Assembly (NCBI GenBank): GCA_037447655.1
Contig: JBBHKE010002912.1
Location: 92,811 to 126,564 of the forward strand
Reading direction: 5' to 3'
Source of the DNA: Zygnema cylindricum
Taxonomy: Eukaryota; Streptophyta; Zygnematophyceae; Zygnematales; Zygnemataceae
Length of the DNA stretch: 33,754 bases
How positions within the stretch are numbered: the first letter of the stretch is position 1; every line of letters begins with the position of its first letter. The position numbers and the translations under genes were made by a program. The notes below the pieces were generated by a model, which worked only from the letters and a program-made list of their open reading frames with translations, searched no databases and was not told the DNA's origin. This document shows, piece by piece, positions 20,743 through 29,660 of this stretch.

Positions 20743-21609
20743 TGTTGATTTTGGAAAGCTTTAAGACTCAGTAAATTAGTGTTACGGCAAAAAAATTGAA
20801 TATGTAGCGTAAAAGGACACGCGCCGCCATTTAGGGACAGAACACGTATTTTGGAATGGCACTGACACTCACATACGCGTGTCACACATCGATCGGAACA
20901 AAGCAGCTGCGGCACAGATTGGATAAAGCAACTGCGACGCGGATTGAACAAAGCAGTTGCGACGCAAATGGGACAAAACAGCCGCGGTTATTTTGGATAT
21001 AACTTGTACAGGACGACGCAGTTGCGACGAAGTAGTGGTGATGATGAATCAAGTCAACGGACGAGATTCATAAGAATAATAGCAAGTAGCTAAGCGGCGG
21101 CAAGTATTTGTATAATCACTTAGTAAAGACTCTCAGTAGTATTGATTGTAAAGTGGTAGATTAGTTTTAGCGTGATTAGGAGTAATAATATCTCAGTGGT
21201 AGTTTTGTGTTTTAGACATATCTCTTACGAACACCTGTATTGGCGGTACAACATTGTGTAATAGGAAAACTAGGAGTAGATACTCACTCCGAGTATAAGA
21301 CTTAGGACTTAGAACGTTTTATGTATCCAGACTTCCACACTGTGAAATCTGCACTGTTTTTGGGAAACTTTTGAGTTACAGATCTTGGTGTTTGTTGGAG
21401 CAATTATGCTCAAAATTTGGGAGTTGTGATTCTTTATGGTATTCTATAGTGTGGTATAGTTTAAAGTAGTTTGAGCCTTTGTATCAGATTTGGTTAGCTG
21501 TAGAAAACAACTGTTTGATAAGATTCTTGATAAGCATCTGTGAGTGAATCATATCTACTTTTACTACTAGTGCTGCTCCTCCACCTGCACCAGTGGTCGT
21601 AAAACAATA
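20743..21609 (+). repeat. 5' LTR of element 5
   Basis: It starts TGTTGATTTTGG, is 867 bp long and ends ACAATA before the primer site; the 3' LTR ends ACAACA. It holds a tandem array of a 25-26-bp unit centred on GCAGCTGCG (20895-20990, almost four units). The matching region of the 3' LTR has about two. Confidence 0.92.
20895..20990 (+). repeat. 25-26-bp tandem repeat in LTR
   Basis: There are nearly four units of the type GAACAAAGCAGTTGCGACGC, each with a CAGCTGCG-like E-box-containing core. The number of units differs from the 3' LTR (26053-26110) and accounts for the length difference between the two LTRs. Confidence 0.8.
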
Positions 21610-21620
21610 GGTTATGGGCC
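21610..21620 (+). other. Primer binding site overlapping gag ATG, element 5
   Basis: GGTTATGGGCC follows the LTR end. It is the same initiator-tRNA anticodon-arm complement as in family A although the LTRs are unrelated. The ATG at 21614 opens the gag frame (MGLSSRIPI). Confidence 0.75.
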
Positions 21621-22545
21621 TGTCATCGAGAATTCCTATCTGTTTCGGGGAGAAATATGTTTATTAAGCAGATATGGTAGAGACTCACTTTGAAAATGTT
21701 AACCTTTTGGATATTTTCGATGGTTCGCTGGCGGAAATAGATCCATCTTGGTCAAAGAAAACTTTGCAAGCTCGATCTATTCTGAAGTTCTGTGTTTCAC
21801 AAAACCTAGCTATGTCTCGGATAAAAATAAAAAAGGCGATCGACATGTGGAAGTCTCGAAAAGATTATTATGAAAAGGCTAACGACCAAGAAAACCTATT
21901 TTTGGCCGGCCAAATTTGGGACTATAAATACACAGGTGGCACAATGGATAAATATGGAAACAAGTTTCAAATTCTAAATAGACTCTCATGCTTTTGCAGG
22001 TGGTTCATTTCCTCAGTTTCAACAAGTTGCATTGCTAATGAGAGGTCTTTCTAGTGGTATGAAAACAACGTCTGATAGGCTGAAACAAAAAGACAAAGCT
22101 AGCTAGACTTTACAGTTAGCTATTAATTTGATATTAGAAGCGGAAGCTGATTCAAAAATTCTTAGTGCAGAGTAGCAAGAAGAGGCTTTCAATTTAGGCT
22201 TTGAGAGAAAAGGTCTATTTAATCAACAAAGAAGTCCATTTAATCAACAGATTCAATTCAGGCAGTTTATTCAGGGGGAAATAGACAATCAAACAATACA
22301 TGTTTCTATTGTAGTTAAAGAGTTCATGGATATAATTTCTCTCCTAAGCTTAAAAAGGCTAACGATACAGGTTTATACAGGCCGAGACGGCAACAAAGTC
22401 AATTTTACAAAAACTTTACTAGGCCAACACCTCGAGGAAATACACTATTTTTGCCTTCTTCGTCACTCAAAGACGAGACTCTGACCTTTTCTGAGGAGGA
22501 TGAAACAGATCTATTTTAAATGGCGGTAGCAATGGAGGGCCCAAA
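21614..22545 (+). pseudogene. gag: Broken gag of element 5
   Basis: The frame opens at the ATG in the primer site. One stop at 21665 precedes a long in-frame stretch (21674-22054) with the Gag helical core (KKTLQARSILKFCVSQNL and ENLFLAGQIWDYKY). A frameshift near 21995 moves on to FPQFQQVALLMRGLSSGMKT and a Gln/Asn/Phe-rich C-terminus with further stops. A decayed zinc knuckle lies near 22302-22343: CFYC, a stop, then VHGYNF, with the last Cys lost. An acidic tail (SSLKDETLTFSEEDETD, 22460-22515) leads to protease. Confidence 0.78.
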
Positions 22546-23870
22546 GGACCTTGGATGGATAATGGATACAGGAGCATTAGCGCTTATGTGCTAGAACAAT
22601 GCTATCTTCAAAACTCTAAAATCAACGCCGGAGAAAAATGTTTATTATTCTTGTGGAATGAGTATTCTATTTTGTGATGTGGGTGATGTATCTTTATTAG
22701 TTGATGTAGAGGGAAAAACAATTGAAAGGACCTTTCACAATGTCTTATTTGTGCCTGACTTTAAGAAATATCTGTTTTCTACGTCCTTGGTAAAGAGTAA
22801 AGGTTTTGAGGTAAATTTGAAAAATGGTAGGCAAGTTAATAGCAAAAATGGCAAAGTTGAAATTAAAGGTACTAGAGATAGCAGCAAGATGTAACGCATG
22901 GATATGGCTAACACGAAGGAGAATGATGTTTTGTACTCTGGTGTTTTTCATTCACATGAATTGTGGTATAAAAGATTAGGCCATGTAAATTATGATAGTT
23001 TGAGAAAAATGGTACTTGCTGGCAAAATAGATGGTGTCTCAATCACAGATCAACAGCCTAAAAAGTGTGATGGCTGCGCTTTAGGCAAAATCCACAGACT
23101 ACCATTTCCTAAGGAGTTTGAGCATCGGTCAACCAGACTTTTACAAAAAATTCAATCAGATGTTGTTGGTCTTGCAAACGTACCTTCTGTCGGGGGGATG
23201 AAATATATGGTCACCTTCATAGATGATTTTTCTAGGTTTACAAAGGTATTCTTCATAAAAGAAAAGAGCGAAGTGTTTGGTCACTTCAAACACTACAAAG
23301 CTTCGGTGGAAAAACTCCATAATTTACCAATTTTGGAGTTCAGATCGGGCAATGGTGGCGAATATACATCAAAGGAAATTTGAAATTTTTTTACTTGATG
23401 AAGGTATAAGTCATCTTAAAACTCTGCCGTATTCACCGAACAAAAAGAGGTCTAGGAGAGGTTAAATAGGACTCTCACGGAGAGCTCCAAGTCGATGCTT
23501 GAAGATAAGAATGTGGATCCGAAATTCTGGATAAGGCTCTAAATTGTGCAATTTATATTAAAAATAAGATAGGATCAAAATCGGTAGAGACGACTCCTTA
23601 CAAGATCAGGATAGGTAGGAAACCGGATGTCACTCATTTCAAGGTCTTTGGTAGTAAATGCTTTATCTTAGATACATCTAATGATAGATGGAAAATGTAA
23701 CCAAAAGGATTACTGGATATTTTATTAGGATATGGTGATCCCTCAAAAGGTTATCAAGTCTTTCTATTTGAAAGGCATAAGGTAGTTGTAGCAAAGAACA
23801 TAGTTGTCAAAGATGAACAAGACTCAATAGATCTATTTGATATAAGGGAGCAGCAAAAGCAGCAAAAAGT
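22521..23870 (+). pseudogene. pol: Broken protease and integrase of element 5
   Basis: The protease motif WIMDTGALALMC near 22555 keeps the DTG triad, followed by a stop. 22658-22894 and 22898-23383 give the rest of protease, the pre-integrase region and integrase. The integrase zinc finger reads LWYKRLGHVN (first His changed to Tyr) and CDGCALGK. The core has FIDDFSRFTKVFF with an intact Asp, while the second motif reads RSGNGGEY (Asp changed to Gly). A stop at 23381 and a frameshift precede the third motif near 23450-23470. The integrase C-terminal part continues to about 23870. Confidence 0.87.
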
Positions 23871-24059
23871 ATAGGAATATTGCATTTTAGATTGCGCTCT
23901 TGAAATTGTGGCGCATATTTAGAATTCTCCTATAGTACCCCAGGAGTCAAGAAATCTACGAGTTCCTCAACAAGTTTAGCTCCAACCAGACCAACAACGA
24001 ACAATGCAAACAAATCGCAACCAGCGCAATCAACGCAATGCGCAGGATCCAATAATCTC

Positions 24060-24935
24060 AGCTTCAAAATTTTCGTTGGGAGTAAGATCCAGCAGCCGCC
24101 TGCAATGAAACTCTCACTTTGCCTACTCGGCATCCTCAGGGGAGCCTCTGAACATCCGAGAGGCCTTCTCATCACAAGAGCGGAATCACTCGATCGAGGA
24201 AGCAAACGACGAAATGAAGTCGATCGTGAAGGCTGAGACATGGGAGCTTATGGACCTACCTCCGGACAAAAAAACGATCGACAGCAAATGGGTGTTCAAG
24301 GAGAAGTTAAATCCCGATAACACCATTGAACGATATAAGGCCAAACTTGTTGCAAGTGGATATAATCAAAAGGAAGGAATTGATTTTGAAGAAACATTTT
24401 TTTCGGTTGTAAGATTTTTCTTTTCCTAGCTGCTATAGAAGATATGGAAAAACATCAAATGGATGTAAAGACAACTTTTCTTCATGGAGAACAAGAGGAG
24501 ACCATTTACATCTAGCAGCCTGAAATGTATACAGAGCCAAGAAAAGAGCACTTAGTATGCAAATTGATAAAATTTGTGTACCGTCTAAAACAGTCCCCTA
24601 GACAATGGAATCTTAAACTTGATGAATTCTTAACAGGCCTAGGATTTCAAAGGATAAGTTCTGATCACTCTGTCTACGTTTTAAAGGGTGAGGATGGGAT
24701 AGTGTATATAGCAGTGTATGTAGATGATTTAGTGCAAATTAGCAAATCAATGGTTGAAATTAACAAAATTAAAACAACCTTAAATTCACGATTCAAAATG
24801 AAAGACCTTGGTGAGGCAAAATATATATATGAGGTAGAGAGGGACAGAAATAAGAGATTAATAAAATTGAATCATAAAGTGGCTATTGGATACATGTTAG
24901 AGGAGTACGGATACAGGGGGCAAAAGGATGTTTAA
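24060..24935 (+). pseudogene. pol: Broken reverse transcriptase of element 5
   Basis: 24214-24429 carries TWELMDLPPDKKTIDSKWVF and YKAKLVASGYNQKEGIDFEE, then a short deletion and frameshift near 24417. The HQMDVKTTFLHGE motif with the catalytic Asp lies near 24455. 24525-24935 carries KFVYRLKQSPRQWNLKLDEF, the YVDDL box near 24720 and FKMKDLGEAKYIYEVE. A stop in place of a family codon occurs at about 24513. Confidence 0.88.
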
Positions 24936-25697
24936 CTCCAATGGAGTTTCAGGGAAGGTAGAGGGAGAAGAACCACAACCAAGTGTCATTATTAGTGAGT
25001 ATTCAGAGTCAAAGGAGGATGATAATATGACACTAATACCTTACAAACAAATAGTGGGAAGATTGATATATACTTCATGAACTGTATCCATCCGGATATT
25101 GCTGCAGCTGTTCAGGTACTGAGTAGAAGTCTGGAGAATCCGAGAAAGTGTGACCGTGATGCAGCAAGGAGAGTCTTAAAATATTTGGCAGGAATGAAAG
25201 ACCTCAAAATCACACTAGGCGGAGGAGAAGTTAAACTGCAAACATGAAGTGACACAAGCAATGGCGACATGCCAAGCCGGAAATCCACCACGAGATTCGT
25301 TCTACAAAATTGGGAACGAGAGTTGCAGCTGGAGCAGCAAACTTCAAAAAGTCACGGCACAATCAACAATGGAGTCAGAATATATGGCAGCAAGTTGGCT
25401 CTCAAGGAACTCTTATGGGAAAAATCCATGCTGCAGGAATTGGGATACATGCAGATCGGTCCACAGGTGATCTGGTGTGATAACAAAGCTGCCATTGCCA
25501 TTGCCTCTAACCCGAGTCATCACTTCAAGAGTAAGCACATGGATGTGAGATTACACTTCATAAGAGAAAAAATGTTTTCTAGGGTGATTATATTATGCTA
25601 TCTATCAGATACAAAAATTATTGTTGATATGCTTACTAAAGCCCTTCTTGCTCCTAAGCTGAAGTTTTGTAGGGATGCAGTAGGATTGAGTGAATAG
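24936..25697 (+). pseudogene. pol: Broken RT end and RNase H of element 5
   Basis: The connection region (YKQIVGRLIYTS, then IAAAVQVLSRSLENP) at about 25035-25150 has one frameshift. The RNase H start is shifted (25245-25400). The catalytic Glu motif STMESEYMAAS lies near 25370. The final open stretch ends at 25697 with IWCDNKAAIAIASNPSHHFK, SKHMDVRLHFIREKM and IIVDMLTKALLAP, the normal copia RNase H C-terminus. Confidence 0.87.
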
Positions 25698-25893
25698 CTG
25701 AGTTACTGCACTGCGATACTGCCATACTGCGCTAGTCCGAAAATCAGAGTGTAGTGGGACTAGGTGACTAGGTGTTTTGCTGCGTTGCTATGCTACCATG
25801 TTGCGTTGCTATGTTGCCATGTTGCGCTAGTATGACATCGCAGCTGCGAGGCTTTGACATCGCAACTGCGTTGATACTCTGAGTCTAAATCTT
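25698..25893 (+). repeat. Repetitive 3' non-coding stretch of element 5
   Basis: Between the pol stop and the polypurine tract lie short tandem repeats: a 21-bp unit TGCGTTGCTATGCTACCATG at 25781-25829 (just over two copies) and a 22-bp unit beginning GACATCGCAGCTGCG at 25834-25877 (two copies). The GCAGCTGCG core is the same as in the LTR array. Confidence 0.7.
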
Positions 25894-25901
25894 TAGGGGA
25901 G

Positions 25902-26733
25902 TGTTGATTTTGGAAAGCTTTAAGTCTTAATAAATTAGTGTTACGCAAAAAAATTGAATATGTAGCGTAAAAGGACACGCGTCGCCATTTAGGGACAGAA
26001 CACGTATTTTGGAATGGCACCGACACTCACATACGCGTGTCACACATCAAACGGAACAATGTCCAAAGCAGTTTCGACGCAATTGGACAAAGCAGCTGCG
26101 CTTATTTTGGATATAACTTTACGGGAGGACGCAGCTGCGACGAAGTAGTGGTGATGATGTATCGAGTCAACAAACAAGATTCATAAGAAGAACAATATAT
26201 AACTAGCCAGCGGCAAGTATTTGTACAATCACTCAGTATAGACTCTCGGTAGTATTGATTATATAGTGGTAGATTAGTTTTAGCATGATTAGGAGTACTT
26301 ATATCTTACTGGTAGTTTTGTGTTTTGGACGTATCTCTTAAGAACACCTGTATCCGCGGTACAACATTTTGTAATAGGACAACTTAGAGTATATACTCAC
26401 TACGAGTTTAAAACTTAGGACTTAGAACGTTTAATGTATCCAGACTTCTAGACAGTGAAATCTGCAGACTGTTTTTGGGAAACTTCTGAGTTAGAGATCT
26501 TGGTGTATGCTAAATCAATTGTGCTGAAACTTTGGGAGTTGTCATTCTTCTTGGTATTTTATACTGTGGTATAGTTTGAAGCAGTTTGAGCGTTTTGAGC
26601 GTTTTTATCAGATTTGGTAAGCTGTAGAAAACAACTATTTGATAGGATTGTTGATAAGCTTCTGTGAGTGAATCACGTCAACTTCTACTACTAGTGCTGC
26701 TCCTCCATGTGCACCGGTTGTCGTAGAACAACA
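25902..26733 (+). repeat. 3' LTR of element 5
   Basis: TGTTGATTTTGG directly follows the polypurine tract, and the LTR ends ACAACA before the CCTTT duplication. It is 832 bp, 35 bp shorter than the 5' LTR, mainly because of fewer 25-bp repeat units. Confidence 0.93.
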
Positions 26734-26826
26734 CCTTTTGGTTATCGCATTAAGATATCTTCTTCGAATTCTAAGTGCAAGAAAGTTGTTGTGATTTCCA
26801 TCTGATCCACTTCCATGCGTCTTCCA
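26734..26826 (-). pseudogene. pol: Element 6 RT fragment, upstream piece
   Basis: Read on the minus strand this encodes MEVDQMEITTTFLHLEFEED and then an ILMR-stop-PKG end, matching HQMDIKTTFFHGELEEEIFMRKPEG of element 3. The next residues (EEGE...) are at 20742. The RT was thus one piece before element 5 landed in it. The similarity stops at about 26826. Confidence 0.82.
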
Positions 26827-27303
26827 CACTGTAAGTGGCATTCAATTATTGAAAATTTCGTAAAATTCGTAGCTTTCGTGTACGGATGTAAATGTACGGA
26901 AAAAAGTGTACGAAATTTTCAAAAAGGTTGAAAGTACACCGTGAATCGCTATTTAAGTCAAGAAATCGATGCGCATTCCCATGTTTTTAGGGTAGCCACG
27001 ATAGTATTTGTTCATATATTCGACGCTTGAACATGTGAGAACAGGTTAGCGCGATTTTCCCTCGTCTTTATATCTTTAGAATCAAATCTGAGCACGCTTT
27101 CCCGTGCGACGCACTCAATTTCACCTGTCGACGTTATTATCCCACACTTATTCTGTACGCCTGTACGAAAAAATGAAAAAATGAACAGTTCTTTTACGAA
27201 ATGACACATTTTGTACATTACACTATCTAGAAATATTCGACATCAAAGTAATTGACGCTAGTTAAACAGTTCCAATATTAACGTAATTTTTTCTTTTTAT
27301 TTA
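26827..27303. other. Unassigned intergenic sequence
   Basis: No coding signal, LTR similarity or structured RNA was recognised. It is AT-rich with scattered TGTACG words. Confidence 0.5.
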
Positions 27304-28597
27304 GGGTGAAGTTCCATTATGGAAAAAATGAGGTTGTTTACCGATGGCTGTACTGTTTCATACAATGCGTACCAATTTTCTTTTTTTGTCACAGTGCGTA
27401 CCAATTTACTTTTTTTGTCAAAAAACCAAGATTATTGGGTGACCGATATCATTCGTCAAGGTTATGGGCGTAAACTTTGACCGTTGGATGCAAAATCAGA
27501 TACGTCGTTGGTTAAACCTCTCAGTATTCAACAAGTGACCTGAAAGGAGGTCATTTTTAAGAGGTTGAGTGTATAACATTGCACCTCGTGTGAAAGTCAA
27601 AAAATATCCACGACAAACGTGCGATTACATGGCTACACGTCGCATAGGCCATGTGCTTTCTGCCAGCGTGGATGCGAGGCGAGCGGAAGCCACGCGAATA
27701 TCTTTGACGTAAGATATCATAATAACCCGATACTTTTACACATGAGCACATACCCTAAGTTGTAGTAATATTTTGGATTAAATGTTTTTATTTTTATTTT
27801 TATTCTGAAGTCAAAGTCGGTCAACGCATTATGGTGGACTTCCATTAGCGAAAAAGTGGGGTTTTTTACTTAGGGTAACATTCCATTAGGCGGTCCCAGT
27901 AAATGTACGGACAAGTCTACTGCAAGCGTTTACTGGAAGTCCGCTCCATGATGTCGGGCCAGAAACAAACACTCCTCAATTATGATTGGCGCCAAATAGG
28001 TTACAGTCCAGATTCTAAAAATCTTAAAATAATCTACAAACAGGATATCTGTACGAAATATCTGTACGACCGGAGGTAGTTAATGTTTTGTGCATAAAGT
28101 TTTCGGCCAGATTTTGACTTTGAAAATAGAAATCGAAATTTGGAAACGGAGTGGCAAAAGGACGAGGCAAACTTTGAAGGTCGCGGCAAAACCTTGAATG
28201 TCGGTGGATGTCAGACGGAGCGTGCGAGGATATTTTCAACCTGACATCCATCCAGCGTGGCAGACGGCACATGGCCTGTACGACGTGCACGCCTGTAATC
28301 CCTTCATCAAAGTAGATATGTATTTGTTTTTTGACGTGTACCAATGGCAATCATCTCGTGGGCCCCAACTCTCCTCGCCCACGAGATGATGTGCCCGGAT
28401 TGCTTCGAGGATCTAAAATAGTGAAACATCCAACGGTCAGGAATCACTCCTACATCACTGGAGCTTCCCGACAGCTTTCCAGTAGCGATGTTTCGTCTGA
28501 CCAAAAAAGAATCGATGGTACGGATATGTACGGTACTGTACGAATACGTACGGCGTCCAGTAGCAAACCTCACTTTTCGTCTAATGGAAACATACCC
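27304..28597. mobile_element. Probable PIF/Harbinger-like non-autonomous element
   Basis: The left end GGGTGAAGTTCCATTA and right end (minus strand) GGGTATGTTTCCATTA are imperfect terminal inverted repeats; similarity of about 70% by eye continues for roughly 50 bp. Both ends are flanked by TTA (27301-27303 and 28598-28600). The TTA duplication and GGG terminus are the pattern of PIF/Harbinger elements. No transposase is visible in the 1.3 kb between. A second end-like sequence after TTA at 27870 (GGGTAACATTCCATTAGG) suggests nesting. Confidence 0.5.
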
Positions 28598-29660
28598 TTA
28601 AGGCGTACCGTTTTATACAGATTCGTACAGTTTGTTTTTTTTCACGGAAAACAACATTACAGAAAAATGTCAAGGTTGTAGGCGTAAAGTAGGACCGTCG
28701 GATTCAATTGCAAGTTTTATCCGAGACGCCACGTCACCAACCCTACTGTTTTTGAAGACTTGTGCACAGGGATAACAGTTCTCGAATTCAGAACAAGTAA
28801 AAATGGGCCGCGTGGAAAAGGAAAAAATTCCGCGATGAGCTTATGTGCATACACGTTGCAAGGGCCACGTGCATTCCGCCAGGTTGGCTGCTAATCCGCC
28901 GAATTTATCCGTCACACTCCCACCATCAAAAGTTTGCCGCCGCTTTTTTGTCGTTGCGTTTTGAAATTTTGGGTAGTACATTTAATGCCCTATGTACGAG
29001 TCATTAATTACCTCCGCTGGTGCAGATATTTCTTCCCGGTGGTACAGACATTACCTCCGTTCGTACAGATATTTGCGTTCTGACATTGCGTTCAAAGTCT
29101 CTTTCAAGATTTTAAGAATCTATTTTTACCTTACGTGTTACCAACCAGAGTGAGCCACGCAAATAAAAAGTGGTTTACTGACGCGATCTAATGGAAGACA
29201 CGCGATCTAATGGAAGACAGCGATCTAATGGAAGACACGCAGCGATCTAATGGAAGACACGCTCTTCAGTAAAATTTTCCGTACAGTTACTAAGACCCCT
29301 AATGGAAGTCTTGCATTTGTACCGTGCGCATGCATCATTATTTTTTCGACGTTTCATGCGTGCGTTTAAAACGCTTGGTACTGTACCATCTATGTGAACA
29401 ACCCAAATTAGAAAAATACGTTTCAAGCGTGTTCGCAGGAGTATATTTTATTATTCTTGAAGGGCGGGGAAAGACTTCGAAGTATGTAAAGGGACATTTT
29501 TGTATATTTTTGTTTATAACTGAGTTCTCTTGCTGCTTAATTTTATTTTTTTTTGCTTAATTATTGTAATCTGATTATTTTACACTTCATTTCATTCTTT
29601 TCTACCCTCTTTTACTTATCTTTTTGTATTTATTTAAGGACGTTCTTTCTCTTGACGGCC
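28598..29660. other. Intergenic sequence upstream of the secreted-protein gene
   Basis: No convincing gene was seen. It contains a minisatellite (29181-29262), several TGTACG/CGTACAG words and AT-rich sequence towards the gene. A TATTTATTTAAGG stretch at 29627-29639 could be a TATA-like element, but it is only about 22 bp from the start codon. Confidence 0.45.
29181..29262 (+). repeat. Minisatellite, about four units of 19-23 bp
   Basis: Four copies of GCGATCTAATGGAAGACA occur in a row. The CTAATGGAAG core is the reverse complement of the end motif of the probable PIF/Harbinger element. Confidence 0.85.

Larger units (their letters stand above)
20743..26733 (+). mobile_element. Element 5: complete family B Ty1/copia retrotransposon (dead)
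   Basis: The element is 5991 bp, bounded by LTRs (20743-21609 and 25902-26733) and a perfect CCTTT target duplication. A primer binding site (21610), gag, protease, integrase, RT, RNase H, a repetitive 3' non-coding stretch (25698-25893) and a polypurine tract (TTTAGGGGAG) follow in order. It is inserted in the minus-strand RT of element 6. Stops and frameshifts in every domain show that it is inactive. Confidence 0.95.

Noticed and set aside
27582-28681. Several overlapping frames of 60-116 codons
   Set aside because: They overlap on both strands inside the putative DNA transposon and show no domain, no splice structure and no codon bias.
29181-29262. A CRISPR array
   Set aside because: The units are contiguous without unique spacers, and the context is eukaryotic; it is a minisatellite.
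29324-29560. Small open reading frame upstream of the gene
   Set aside because: No domain, no good start context and AT-driven composition towards its end; it is not supported as a gene.
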